DNA of 64,000 nucleotides. It comes from JAXMAR01 sp046350295. GTDB lineage: Bacteria > Planctomycetota > Planctomycetia > Gemmatales > Gemmataceae. Under the pieces are notes generated by a model. The model was not told the origin of the DNA. It did no database searches and was given only the letters and a program-made list of their open reading frames with translations. The DNA is taken from contig JAXMAR010000018.1 in NCBI GenBank assembly GCA_046350295.1, forward strand, positions 1-64,000, in the 5' to 3' direction. Of the stretch, positions 53,201-61,353 are shown piece after piece. Each line of letters begins with the position of its first letter. Position 1 is the first letter of the stretch. The position numbers and the translations under genes were made by a program.

Positions 53201-53500
53201 GAGAGCGAGGTCATGCTCAAGCCTGGCGGCATCACGCGCTTGACCGTCGTCATCGAGCGCAAGAACGGTTTCAGCGGCCGCATTCCACTCGAGGTAAGAG
53301 GCTTGCCGCACGGGGTCCGCGTGCTCGACATCGGCCTCAACGGCATTCTCATCAACGAAACGGAAACGCGGCGGACGATGCAGATCTACGCCGAGCCCTG
53401 GGTGACGCCGACCGACCATCCAATCGTCGTATTGTCGCGGCGCGAGGGGAAGAACACCGAACACGGGGCGAAGTCGGTGATGCTGAAGATCACGAAGTGA
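50231..53500 (+). CDS. PSCyt1 - WD40 - PPC multidomain exported protein
   Basis: 1,089 residues from the ATG at 50231, which overlaps the previous stop. A signal peptide (FASFAFLLSCALGACAQ) is followed by the planctomycete cytochrome domain (YAKHVRPVFAKYCVECHNAKDLKGGLNLET, heme motif CVECH near residue 38, MPPKTAKHRPTKEEIALLRAWVKAGA). WD40 blades run from ~140 to ~440 (HSDAVYALAFSPDSRSIATCSADRAVKIWDVATGKLL and others). Two PPC/Ig-like stretches then appear (DRAGDIDFFRFHAVKGQQIGVQV, DVWTFTARKGERLILEVEA), with beta-rich repeats to the end. A substrate-binding extracellular cytochrome is the usual proposal for this family. Downstream of the DUF1549/DUF1553 gene in the same orientation, so probably the same functional module. 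Confidence 0.9.
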   Translation: MNSIKTFASFAFLLSCALGACAQDGPSYAKHVRPVFAKYCVECHNAKDLKGGLNLETFKAILEGGDRGDVLVPGQPDKSWIVNLVEGTQKPIMPPKTAKHRPTKEEIALLRAWVKAGAKDDSALIKVALPDIKPSVGGFAPVSALSFDPLGRFLIIGRNRDIEFRPLRADMPKVGIAPADRVTGFAPSDDGSLLAVAYGSPGVEGKVSLFHKMNASEAEIPERFPGLHKDVILDLAISPDKRWLATAGYDARVHLTPLGDKAGRSPVLLKDHSDAVYALAFSPDSRSIATCSADRAVKIWDVATGKLLLTLSEANDWLYAVAWSADGVHLAAGGLDKSIRLYAIRAGAAKLLHSVFAHEAGVQKLIFGRDGTTLYSLGQEGVAKAWKLDPLQELRIYDRQPGFVQTLAVAPDQKQIALGRHDGIVVVLDEATGKVRDELKPTPPAKKAAPAKEAKDAAPFPLQKETADNDSPVRGTPITLPASVHGTLDRAGDIDFFRFHAVKGQQIGVQVRSKDIGSKVDPYLQLVDLRGALLAESSDGLLGYTFTADGDYALGIRDRELKGGAGMSYRLNVGPIPIVTSVFPLGLQKGQEREFRLEGVFLDNAKVRLKAAADAVPGARLNLPVTSKHGPVLGKTQVVVGEFPEATAEPSPSRTSCGHVATPGVGNGALAKPGAADVWTFTARKGERLILEVEANRLGSPLDPVIEILDKAGQPLERAVLRCQAKTYVTFRDHNDVQPNIRIEAWSDLSVNDYVYVGGQLLRIDALPTHPDADCNFFAAGGRRTGFLDTTPVHVALNEPMYKVSIHPPGSKFPPNGFPVFSIPYRNDDGGAGYGRDSRLFFDPPADGAFQIRISDARGSGGPGFAYRLIVRPPRPGFNVRFSPTTPSIGRGASIPISVTADRIDGYQGPIQVRLENLPPGFHAPATDIEAEHTSTAFALFVDEKATMPAKTSPLKLSAEAVIDGKKITREASGETPKVIDPGDIVTRTVESEVMLKPGGITRLTVVIERKNGFSGRIPLEVRGLPHGVRVLDIGLNGILINETETRRTMQIYAEPWVTPTDHPIVVLSRREGKNTEHGAKSVMLKITK

Positions 53501-53560
53501 TGAAACTCCCGCTCGATCCGACGCCGTATCTGCAAGACCCGTCGCCAAGGAGTGGTTCCA

Positions 53561-54088
53561 ATGAGAATGAAAATAGTGGTGCTGGAAGACAACACGGACC
53601 GCCAGCGCGAGATGGAGTCGCTCCTTCGTGACCGCTTTTTCACATACGAACACCATTTTTTTTCCGATCCAGCCGAAAGCGCCCGTTTTCTCGAGGAGCA
53701 CCTGGGCGAGACGATCCTCATCTCGCTCGATCACGACATGGAATTGATTCCGACGAGTGATGGACGCGTCCGCGATCCGGGCAGCGGGCGCCAAGTCGCC
53801 GAGATGCTGGCGACAAAACCCCCAACCTGTCCGATCGTGTTTCATTCGACCAATGCGAACGCCGTCGAGGCGATGAAGCTGATTCTGACGGACGCCGGTT
53901 GGGGCGCCTATTCCGTCACGCCGTTCGGCAACCTGGAATGGATCGGTAAGCAATGGCTGCCGACTGTTCGCAAGGCGATTCTTGACGCCGCTGTTCCGGT
54001 CGTTGACATCAACAAAAATGAGATTCTCACCTCGCTTGGCAAAGCCCCGCCCCTGCCCGAAGTCATTGAGTCGCTGCGCAGAAAGTGA
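53561..54088 (+). CDS. cyclic-phosphate-processing-type receiver domain protein
   Basis: 175 residues with start at 53561 behind AAGGAG at a spacing of 8. KIVVLEDNTDRQREMESLL gives the acidic pair of a receiver fold. TILISLDHDMELIPTSDGRVRDPGSGRQVAEMLATKPPTCPIVFHSTNANAVEAMKLIL carries the L-D-H-D and H-S-T-N motifs of the cREC (PF20274-like) receiver group, which differs from phospho-acceptor response regulators. A C-terminal extension of about 45 residues follows (WLPTVRKAILDAAVPVVDINKNEIL). No kinase or output domain adjoins. Function inferred only from the fold. Confidence 0.72.
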   Translation: MRMKIVVLEDNTDRQREMESLLRDRFFTYEHHFFSDPAESARFLEEHLGETILISLDHDMELIPTSDGRVRDPGSGRQVAEMLATKPPTCPIVFHSTNANAVEAMKLILTDAGWGAYSVTPFGNLEWIGKQWLPTVRKAILDAAVPVVDINKNEILTSLGKAPPLPEVIESLRRK

Positions 54089-54143
54089 CCGTCTATTGCC
54101 CTTTCTTCTTGCCGAGGCTGAAGAGGCTGAAGGCAGCGATTCA

Positions 54144-54184
54144 CAAAAAAAGAGCTCGGCCGCCTCCAGATGGAGACGGCCGAG
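54144..54184 (-). terminator. rho-independent terminator for the Cys-rich gene
   Basis: On the minus strand a 14-bp stem (one mismatch; plus-strand arms 54155-54168 and 54171-54184, CTCGGCCGCCTCCA / TGGAGACGGCCGAG) is followed by a run of seven T (plus-strand A at 54145-54151). It lies 35 bases after the stop of the Cys-rich secreted protein gene. Confidence 0.85.
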
Positions 54185-54218
54185 GGAGAAACAAGCCGCA
54201 GAACAGGGGCCCGCGTCC

Positions 54219-54926
54219 TTACGGGTTGGGGATGACCGTAACCGGACCGGCCGACGGCAGCCCCGGAGCGAGGGCCGCGGGGACGGCGGGCAACGCCACG
54301 GGAGCGGCGGCAGGTGCGGCGGGCAGGGTCACCGCGACTGGAGCGCCGCCAATCGACACCGTGCCGGCGGGGGGCATGGTCTTCCCCTTCGGCGCCGGGA
54401 TCGGCTCGCCGATCGGCCCCACCGGGGCGCCGCAGGGCGGAGCGCACGCGGGAACGCACGGCGGCCGTTCGGTGACGACGCACTTGAACGCATCCTCCTC
54501 GCAGGTGACAACGCGCTTGAGGAGGACGTGCTTGGTGCGAACGTGACCGCAGGAAGCGCAGGTGGGGCAAGACGGGGCGGGGCAGGCGCCCGACGCGCAC
54601 GTGCCGCAGGTGTTGCACGAAGCGCAGCTGCCGCGATGCCGAAGGCTCTCGAAGAAGCCGGGGCACTTCGGCAGGCAGTAGTCGATGCACTTGGACGCGA
54701 ACACCGTGTGGTTCACGATCTTCTTGTCCGGCACGGCGACGCAGGTCTTGCACGTCGTCGGGCAGGCGGGGGCGCAGCAGGCGCCGGCGCCGCAGCTCGT
54801 CTGCAGCACGCTGGCGATCGGCCCGCGCGTTTCCGTCGTCGGGATCACAGTCTCTTGTGCCCGGGCGCTGCCGGCCGAGTAGGCCAGGGCTAGACCGCCC
54901 AGGAAGAGAGCGAACATCCTTCTCAT
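54219..54926 (-). CDS. Cys-rich secreted protein with Pro/Ala-rich tail
   Basis: 235 residues from the ATG at 54926 (behind AAAAGGAGTC), with signal peptide MRRMFALFLGGLALAYSAGSARAQ. The middle is densely cysteine-rich: CGAGACCAPACPTTCKTCV, CIDYCLPKCPGFFE, CASCNTCGTCASGACPAPSC, CPTCASCGH, CVPACAPPCG; more than 25 Cys in about 130 residues, many as CxxC. The tail is Pro/Ala/Val low complexity (AAPAAAPVALPAVPAALAPG). It could be a disulfide-linked wall/S-layer-like component or a metal binder. No family assigned. It has its own hairpin terminator. Confidence 0.75.
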   Translation of the reverse strand: MRRMFALFLGGLALAYSAGSARAQETVIPTTETRGPIASVLQTSCGAGACCAPACPTTCKTCVAVPDKKIVNHTVFASKCIDYCLPKCPGFFESLRHRGSCASCNTCGTCASGACPAPSCPTCASCGHVRTKHVLLKRVVTCEEDAFKCVVTERPPCVPACAPPCGAPVGPIGEPIPAPKGKTMPPAGTVSIGGAPVAVTLPAAPAAAPVALPAVPAALAPGLPSAGPVTVIPNP

Positions 54927-55055
54927 ATCCAAAGACTCCTTTTCTCGGTTGGGTGTAAGGTCGCGGTACTCCACTGTGGCGGCACGTTTTCCAACGTGCC
55001 GGGGGCGCTAGCCGCCTGCACAGTTAGGAAACGTGTGCCCACGTCTTCCGGGCGG

Positions 55056-56771
55056 TTAGTACATGAACTGCATACGCATGCCGAAGCCGCTGGTGTAGCC
55101 GGGCAGAACCGCCGCCGGCAGCTCCTTGCGGCGATCGTAGACCCAGTCGAACTGGAACTTGAGGTTGTCGTTCAGGTACCAGTTGAGACCGACGGTGAAG
55201 CCATCCATGCGGCCGCCATTGATGGTGGTGGCGCCGGAGCCGTCGTTGAGGTCGAGGTAGGAGTAGCGGGCGGCGATTTCCCAGGCGCCGAGGCCCCACT
55301 GGAGGCTGCCGTCCTCGCCGCGCACGAAGTAGGCGTTCTCGTTGAGCCCCTTGCGGCCGAAGTAATAGCTGTCGAGGCGGCCGAGCCGCTTGTCGTAGCT
55401 GCGGTTTTCGCCGGTGAGCGTGTAGGCGAGTTGGACGTAGCCGCCGCTGAAGAGGTAGTTCTGCCTGGCGGCAAACGCGGGGTTGAGAACAAAGCCGGCG
55501 GGGTTGATGCCCTGCGCGCCGTCAATCCAGTTCCAACCGTACTCGGCCTGGAGCGAGAACGGACCATTGATATAGAGCAGTTCCAGGCCCGCCAGCCATT
55601 CGCGCTGAGCGACAATGACGCCGGTGTCAACCATGCGGTTGCTGTTGCCGTTGGCGCCGACGCCGCCGCTGAATGCGCCGGCCGGATCGTCGTCGCGCAG
55701 CTCGGGACGGGCGCGGAGCTGGAACTGGCGAAGGGTGGAGACGACGTTGTTGCTGACGCCGTTGCGCCAGCCGCCGGAGAGGCCCAGGTGCAAGAGGCAG
55801 CGGCCGTCGTTCGCGTAGATGGGCAGCGAGGTCAAGCGCCCCTGCCAGCCCCACTGGCCGTCGCCGAAGTAGGCGCCGGTCGAGGAGCCGGGGTCCTGGC
55901 GGAAAATAACACCCGACCAGGTGGCGCGCTGGTCGAAGTAGTTGTTGCCCAGCCAGAGGCCGGTGACGAAGTTCTCATTCTGCTCGATCGCCTCGGAGTA
56001 GGACGACCGTTCCATGAACGTCATCGTCCGGCTCGAGGCCGTCATATCGCCTTCGAGGCCGACGCAGTTCTTGACGTGGCCGATGCGGGCGGTGCCGATG
56101 ATTGGAATATTGGTGGCGCCGACCCAGAACTCGTCAAGCCCGTTCGTGCTGAACGTGTCGTTTTCGAAGGCGAAGATCAGGGTGTACTCGAAGTTCTCCC
56201 AGAACTTGCCGTCGAGCATGATGCGTTCGCGACGGAAATACATGCCGTCCTGGAGATCGCCGATGCCGCCCACGGCGGGACCGGACGCCGCGGTGGGTCC
56301 AGGCGGGAGGGCGCCGCCCTTCGGGGTCAGCAAGGCTTTGGACTGCGTCCAGAACACGTTGTCGTACTGGATCCAGCCGCCGACGTGCAGGGAGAAGTCA
56401 TCGTTCGGGGTGTTGACGACAAAGCCGTTCTTCCAGGTCGCCGACATCTTCAGGTTGGTGCCGACCTGGTACCAGGGGTCGGTGGCTTTCTTTTCTTCGA
56501 CCTTCTTCTTCTCGACGCCGGTGAGGTACTCGTCGATGATCTTGTTGACGTCCTCGCGGTGCAGGACCGCGCCGGGGTCGGTGCTGACCGGCGCCGGGGA
56601 GGCGCTTAGGCGGTTCAACAGTTCGTCGTTCCTTTTCCGCAGCTCCTCGTTCTGCTTCTCGAGCCGCTCCAATCGGCTCTCGATGCTTTCCTGCGCGCGG
56701 GCTGCGGGGGCGATGCCCAGAATGGGCACGCCCGCGGCCAGGAGGAACAGTTTCCGAAACCAGGACTTCAT
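55056..56771 (-). CDS. phosphate-selective porin O/P-type outer membrane beta-barrel
   Basis: 571 residues, with signal peptide (FLLAAGVPILGIAPAARAQ) and a ribosome site AAAGGAGTGTC. A coiled coil comes next (ESIESRLERLEKQNEELRKRNDELLNRL, ~29-56), probably anchoring to the wall. The rest is alternating aromatic/polar strands: FSLHVGGWIQYDNVFWTQS, YFRRERIMLDGKFWENFEYTLIFAFEND, IPIIGTARIGHVKNCVGLEGD, WEIAARYSYLDLND, MDGFTVGLNWYLNDNLKFQFDWVYDRR. It ends MRMQFMY with a terminal aromatic, as expected for barrel assembly. Matches PF07396 porins, which pass phosphate or polyphosphate in pseudomonads; the solute here is not shown. Confidence 0.88.
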   Translation of the reverse strand: MKSWFRKLFLLAAGVPILGIAPAARAQESIESRLERLEKQNEELRKRNDELLNRLSASPAPVSTDPGAVLHREDVNKIIDEYLTGVEKKKVEEKKATDPWYQVGTNLKMSATWKNGFVVNTPNDDFSLHVGGWIQYDNVFWTQSKALLTPKGGALPPGPTAASGPAVGGIGDLQDGMYFRRERIMLDGKFWENFEYTLIFAFENDTFSTNGLDEFWVGATNIPIIGTARIGHVKNCVGLEGDMTASSRTMTFMERSSYSEAIEQNENFVTGLWLGNNYFDQRATWSGVIFRQDPGSSTGAYFGDGQWGWQGRLTSLPIYANDGRCLLHLGLSGGWRNGVSNNVVSTLRQFQLRARPELRDDDPAGAFSGGVGANGNSNRMVDTGVIVAQREWLAGLELLYINGPFSLQAEYGWNWIDGAQGINPAGFVLNPAFAARQNYLFSGGYVQLAYTLTGENRSYDKRLGRLDSYYFGRKGLNENAYFVRGEDGSLQWGLGAWEIAARYSYLDLNDGSGATTINGGRMDGFTVGLNWYLNDNLKFQFDWVYDRRKELPAAVLPGYTSGFGMRMQFMY

Positions 56772-57127
56772 GCCGACACTCCTTTGCTACTGGGACTTCC
56801 TGTCGCCGGGCGTCCAGCCCGTTGAATGCATGTGAGCAGCGAGGCGAACAGGCGGCTGTGCGCAAGCCCGGCAAGCCGGGGCGTCTGCTGCTGATAATGT
56901 TTTCGGATGGGTGGATAAAAGCGAATTATGAAGATCAAATGGGCGCTTTCCAGAAACGGGGAGAACCGCGATACAGATGTTATCCCATGTCTTTCGCGAG
57001 TTGGCGGCGGATAAGGCAAAGCGGGAAAAGGTGTTCCCTAACGGATAACCGTTGCGAAAGGCGGGCTGACGGTCGGAAGGCGAATCGGCCTGAGCCACTG
57101 CGGACGTAAGAACTTACGACGAACACA
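56772..57127 (-). other. porin upstream region
   Basis: 356 bases between the porin start and the lipoprotein stop, with moderate AT content near 56890-56940 where a promoter could sit. A 14-bp perfect palindrome (CGTAAGAACTTACG, 57105-57118) lies directly after the lipoprotein gene and might be an operator or a weak terminator. No coding frame was supported. Confidence 0.45.
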
Positions 57128-57580
57128 TCAACGCTTCAGCGTCAGCGTGTATTCCCGCTGCTCGACCTTCACGTCGACCAAGAGCGGGGTCCGCACCAGA
57201 TTGCCATAGACATCCGGAATCGGCCGGTTCTTCAGCTTGGCCCGGGATCGCTCAAGTCCCTCCTGGCTGCGGGCGTCCATGCCGCGGAACTCGGCCCGCG
57301 GCGGCGCTTCCTGCACGGCGACCTTGTGGCTTGCCACCGCCGCTCCCTCACGTCCTTTGTCGACGCCTTCCAGCCGGAACCGACCGTTCTCGTCAGTGAT
57401 CGCCCGCGAGTTCATCTCCGCCCCCCACTCGCTCAGCTGCGGCGCGAATTCCACCAGCGCCTGAGGCAACGGTTTGCCGTCGAGCAGCACCACCCCTTCC
57501 ACCGGCGTGAACTCCGGCGGCGCCTTGCGGCAACCCGATTGAAACAGAAGGAAAGCGATGGCGACAACGACTCTCTTCAT
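57128..57580 (-). CDS. small lipoprotein with carboxypeptidase-regulatory-like fold
   Basis: 150 residues: MKRVVVAIAFLLFQSGCRKAP gives a lipoprotein signal (Cys17). The mature part has the beta-sandwich rhythm of planctomycete transthyretin/carboxypeptidase-regulatory proteins: VEGVVLLDGKPLPQALVEFAP, SRAITDENGRFRLEGVDKGREGA, YGNLVRTPLLVDVKVEQREYTLTL. Such genes regularly follow DUF1559 genes in planctomycetes, as here (the DUF1559 gene is upstream by 103 bases on the same strand). Probably attached at the cell surface with its DUF1559 partner. Confidence 0.82.
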   Translation of the reverse strand: MKRVVVAIAFLLFQSGCRKAPPEFTPVEGVVLLDGKPLPQALVEFAPQLSEWGAEMNSRAITDENGRFRLEGVDKGREGAAVASHKVAVQEAPPRAEFRGMDARSQEGLERSRAKLKNRPIPDVYGNLVRTPLLVDVKVEQREYTLTLKR

Positions 57581-57683
57581 CGTGGCAAGACCCGTAGCGG
57601 AAGTCGTGAGACTTCAGCGGCTTGATTGCGTCCTCAGCCGAAGTCTCGCGCCTTCGGCTACGTGTCGAAACTCCATGTACGTG

Positions 57684-58643
57684 TCAATTTGCCGAAGCGA
57701 CTTCGCCGCCGGCACGCGTCGACAAAGCCTGCAGAACGGGCAGGTCGGAGTTGCTCGTGAGGGTAAGAAAACGCACCGAACCGTCCGCCAGTGCGAAGTT
57801 GGCTCCTCCCGAATGGCCGCTGCCGAAGGCGCAGACGCGGTCATCTTCGGGAAAGGCCGGCGAACCGATCTTCGTGCCCGCCGGCAGCTGGTAGTTCACC
57901 GGCACGGGCGTGCTGAAGAGGTAGTCCTGGCCGGCGCTGTAGTTGGCCCACGCCCAGCCGCCCAGCGTGGCGATGTTGGTATAAGCGGGGTCCTGATGGA
58001 AGCGCTCGCCGAAGAGGAGCGTGTTGCTCGTCCCGTCCGTGACGTCCCCCATGCGGACGCGGCTGTTGATCCAGAACATGCCGTCGTTTCTCATGCTGCT
58101 CACGTACCAGGAGCGCGTGCCGCCGTTGGCGCCGTAGCTGTTCATGCCGAAGTAGTAGGTGACGCCACCGGTGGTGTAAGTCGTGACATTGGAGGTCATC
58201 ACGTCCGAGGGGCAAATCATGATCTGGATCACCTGGGCGCCGGTCGAGTTGGGCCCGTTGCAGTTGGCGTATTCCCGCTGCGTCAGGTCCAGCGATTTCT
58301 TGAGGTTGTCCTGCTCGATGAAGGGCAAGAGCGCCTCCGGCCAGGAGATGTACTGGCCGGGGATCGGCGGGTTGCCGATGATGCCGTTCTTGTACAGCGC
58401 GTTGCTCGGCGACACGGCCCCGGAGGTCGAGGCGATCGGGAGATTGATGCCCGAGGGGAATCGCTTGTAGGCGTCGTGGTAGGTGTGCGCGGCCAGTCCG
58501 ACCTGCTTGAGGTTGTTGGCGCACTGCGTCCGTGCCGCCGCTTCGCGGACCTTCTGCACGGCCGGAACCAGGAGCGAAATCAAGATGGCGATGATGGCGA
58601 TGACGACCAAGAGCTCGATGAGCGTGAAGGCGCGGCGTGACAT
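57684..58643 (-). CDS. DUF1559 prepilin-like protein
   Basis: 319 residues starting with a type IV prepilin signal (MSRRAFTLIELLVVIAIIAILISLLVPAVQKVREAA). Cleavage is expected before Phe6 and methylation after the conserved FTLIEL. AARTQCANNLKQVGLAAHTYHDAYKRFPSGI is the usual DUF1559 start. The end holds the H-x-G-G-x-N-x-x-x-x-D-G-S-V-R-F motif (SGHSGGANFALADGSVRFLT). These pseudopilin-like proteins are greatly expanded in planctomycetes and thought to form extracellular or periplasmic structures. Upstream 120 bases separate it from the copper ATPase gene. Confidence 0.93.
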   Translation of the reverse strand: MSRRAFTLIELLVVIAIIAILISLLVPAVQKVREAAARTQCANNLKQVGLAAHTYHDAYKRFPSGINLPIASTSGAVSPSNALYKNGIIGNPPIPGQYISWPEALLPFIEQDNLKKSLDLTQREYANCNGPNSTGAQVIQIMICPSDVMTSNVTTYTTGGVTYYFGMNSYGANGGTRSWYVSSMRNDGMFWINSRVRMGDVTDGTSNTLLFGERFHQDPAYTNIATLGGWAWANYSAGQDYLFSTPVPVNYQLPAGTKIGSPAFPEDDRVCAFGSGHSGGANFALADGSVRFLTLTSNSDLPVLQALSTRAGGEVASAN

Positions 58644-58764
58644 TGCTGTCTCCGATGAGGGCGGGCGAGAACAATGGGCCGCATGCTAAACGCAAAAAGC
58701 CGGATTACAAGTGAAGAGGTGATTAACTCTTGACGAAGAACTCAGCCGTAAAAGAAACCATGAC

Positions 58765-61269
58765 TTACGCCGCCGCGCGTCGGCGCAAACGCAGCGCATT
58801 GGTGATGACGGAGACCGAGCTGAGGCTCATGGCAGCTGCCGCGATCATCGGATTGAGCAGGAGGCCGAACAGCGGATAGAGGGCGCCGGCGGCGATGGGG
58901 ACGCCGAGCAGGTTGTAGACGAAGGCGAAGAAGAGGTTTTGCCGGATGTTGCGGATGACCCTACGGCTCAGGACGATGGCCCGCACGAGCCCTTGCAGGT
59001 CGCCGCGCAGCAGCGTGATCCCGGCCGATTCGATGGCGACATCGGTCCCGGTCCCCATCGCGACGCCGACATCGGCGGCCGCGAGAGCAGGGGCGTCGTT
59101 GATGCCGTCCCCCGCCATCGCCACCATCCGCCCCTGCGCCTGCAGATCGTTGACGAAGCGCGCCTTGTCCTGGGGCGCCACCCGCGCACGGTACTCGGTG
59201 ATGCCGAGCCGTTGCGCGATGGTGGCCGCCGTGCGCGGATCGTCCCCCGTCAGCATCACCGCGCGAATGCCTTGGCTTTTGAGCCAGGCGAGGGCTCCCG
59301 CCGTCGTCCCCTTGATCGGATCGGCCAGCGCGAGAGACCCCGCCGGCTTCCCATCCACCGCCAGGTGGATGATCGTCTTTCCCTGCTCGTGCAGTTCTTG
59401 AGCCGGCCACTCGTCCGTGACGCCTTGCTCGGCCAGAAACGGCCGGCTCCCCAGCAACACGCGTTTGCCTTCGACCTTGCCCTCGACTCCGCCCCCCGGA
59501 TAGGCCCGGAACGACTCCGCCCTTGTTTCCCCCACCCCGCGCTCCGCCGCCAGACGCAGCACGGCAAAGGCCAGCGGATGCTCGCTGTTGCGCTCGACCG
59601 CGGCGGCGAACCGAAGCAGGTCCTCTTCCGTCCAGCCACCCAGCGGAACGATGTCCGTGACCTTCGGCTTCCCCTCCGTCAACGTCCCCGTCTTGTCGAA
59701 AACGATCGTGTGGACCTTTTGCAGCGCCTCCAGCGCCTCCGCATTCTTGAAAAGAATGCCCTCCGCAGCGCCTCGGCCAACCCCGACCATGATCGACATC
59801 GGCGTCGCCAGGCCGAGCGCACACGGGCAAGCGATGATGAGCACGGCCACCGCATTGACCAGCCCGTAGCTCAGCGCCTTGTCTTCGGGCCCAAAGCGAG
59901 CCCAGAGGAAGAACGTCAAAAGGCTGGCGAGAAGCACGAGTGGCACAAAAACCGCCCCGACGCGATCCGCCAACCGCTGAATCGGAACGCGGCTCCGCTG
60001 TGCCTGGCTGACCATCTGCACGATCTGCGACAGCACCGTGTCGCCGCCGATCTTCGTCACTCGCATCAGAAAAGCGCCCGTCTGATTCACCGTCCCGCCG
60101 ATGACCAAGTCTCCCGGTCCCTTCTCGACCGGCAGCGCTTCGCCCGTGAGCATCGATTCATCGACGCCGCTGCGCCCCTCGGTCACCACGCCGTCCAGCG
60201 GGACCTTGTCGCCCGGCCGGACCCGAACAACATCGCCGACGCCAATCTGCTCCAGCGGCACATCGGCTTCGCCCGTCTCGCGCACAAGACGGGCCGTCGC
60301 CGGCGCGAGGGAAAGGAGATGGCGAATGGCCTGCGAGGTTTGCTGCCTTGCCTTCAGTTCCATCACCTGACCAAGGAGCACCAGTGTGACGATCACGCTC
60401 GCCGCCTCGAAGTAGACCTCGACCGCCCCGTGATGGCGCAGCGACAATGGAATGAGCGCGGGCCAGAGAACGGCGACGACGCTGTAGAGGAACGCCGCTC
60501 CGGTTCCCAGCGCGATCAGCGTAAACATGTTCGGGCTGAGGTTCCGCAGCGACGACCACGCTCGCGCGAAGAACGGCCATCCGGCCCAGAGCACGACAGG
60601 GAGCGCCAAGGCCAACTGCACCGCGTTGCTCCAACCAGACGAGAGCCAACGCTCGAGCGGCACGCCCAACATCGGGAGCATCGCCAGCAGGAAAACGGGC
60701 ACGGTCAGCGCCAGCGCGATCCAGAAACGCCGCCGCATGTCGGCCAGCTCCGGATCGTCCCCGGCCTCTGTCGTGACCTCCGCCGGCTCCAGCGCCATCC
60801 CGCACTTCGGACAGACGCCCGGGCCCTTCTGCCGCACCTCCGGATGCATCGGGCAGGTGTAGATCGCATCACCCGATTGGCGAGCGCCCGGGTGCAAGGC
60901 CGGCGTGCCCGCCTTCAGATAACGCCCCGGCTCCGCATTGAGCTTGTCCAGGCAGGAGGTCGAGCAGAACCAGTACGTTTTGCCTTCGAAGCTCGCCGAG
61001 CCGGCCGCCGTCTTCGCATCGATCCGCATCCCGCACACAGGATCTTCGACAAGGTCCGCCGACTCCGGCGCCCGCTCCGGATAACCGATGCGATCGAGCA
61101 TTGCGCCCAGCCTGCCGCGGTCAACGCCGGCGTTGTGCTCGACGCGGACGGTCTTGCCGCTGATATCCACGTCCACCCGGGAAACGCCCGGGACTTCGCC
61201 GAGCGAGCGGCGGATAGTCCCGGCGCAACCGTCGCAATGGATGCTCGGCGCTGTGAAGGTGGATGTCAT
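58765..61269 (-). CDS. copA: copper-exporting P1B-type ATPase
   Basis: 834 residues. One HMA domain (SIHCDGCAGTIRRSLGEVPG, CDGC at 12-15), a YHS domain (~81-125, DPVCGMRIDAKTAAGSASFEGKTYWFCSTSC), and a heavy-metal-binding domain (YTCPMHPEVRQKGPGVCPKCGMALEP). The ATPase core follows: ESMLTGEALPVEKG (actuator TGE), IIACPCALGLATP (transport CPC), VFDKTGTLTEGKPKV (phosphorylated Asp) and GDGINDAPALAAADVGVAMGTGTDVA. The last helices carry FVYNLLGVPIAAGALYP and AAAAMSLSSVSVITNALRL, the YN and MxxSS signatures of the Cu(I) (P1B-1) group. It removes copper from the cytoplasm. No copper chaperone or regulator gene adjoins. Confidence 0.93.
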   Translation of the reverse strand: MTSTFTAPSIHCDGCAGTIRRSLGEVPGVSRVDVDISGKTVRVEHNAGVDRGRLGAMLDRIGYPERAPESADLVEDPVCGMRIDAKTAAGSASFEGKTYWFCSTSCLDKLNAEPGRYLKAGTPALHPGARQSGDAIYTCPMHPEVRQKGPGVCPKCGMALEPAEVTTEAGDDPELADMRRRFWIALALTVPVFLLAMLPMLGVPLERWLSSGWSNAVQLALALPVVLWAGWPFFARAWSSLRNLSPNMFTLIALGTGAAFLYSVVAVLWPALIPLSLRHHGAVEVYFEAASVIVTLVLLGQVMELKARQQTSQAIRHLLSLAPATARLVRETGEADVPLEQIGVGDVVRVRPGDKVPLDGVVTEGRSGVDESMLTGEALPVEKGPGDLVIGGTVNQTGAFLMRVTKIGGDTVLSQIVQMVSQAQRSRVPIQRLADRVGAVFVPLVLLASLLTFFLWARFGPEDKALSYGLVNAVAVLIIACPCALGLATPMSIMVGVGRGAAEGILFKNAEALEALQKVHTIVFDKTGTLTEGKPKVTDIVPLGGWTEEDLLRFAAAVERNSEHPLAFAVLRLAAERGVGETRAESFRAYPGGGVEGKVEGKRVLLGSRPFLAEQGVTDEWPAQELHEQGKTIIHLAVDGKPAGSLALADPIKGTTAGALAWLKSQGIRAVMLTGDDPRTAATIAQRLGITEYRARVAPQDKARFVNDLQAQGRMVAMAGDGINDAPALAAADVGVAMGTGTDVAIESAGITLLRGDLQGLVRAIVLSRRVIRNIRQNLFFAFVYNLLGVPIAAGALYPLFGLLLNPMIAAAAMSLSSVSVITNALRLRRRAAA

Positions 61270-61353
61270 ACCTCTTCATTTTACGGCTGCCTTGCGTCAT
61301 TCCCGCGCCCCGCGTAAACTTTGAGAAGCAGTCTTTCCCGCAAGGAGTCGACC

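Noticed and set aside
58939..61317. A 792-codon open frame on the plus strand opposite the copper ATPase
   Set aside because: Antisense shadow of a complete ATPase gene; Arg/His/Pro-rich translation without motifs.
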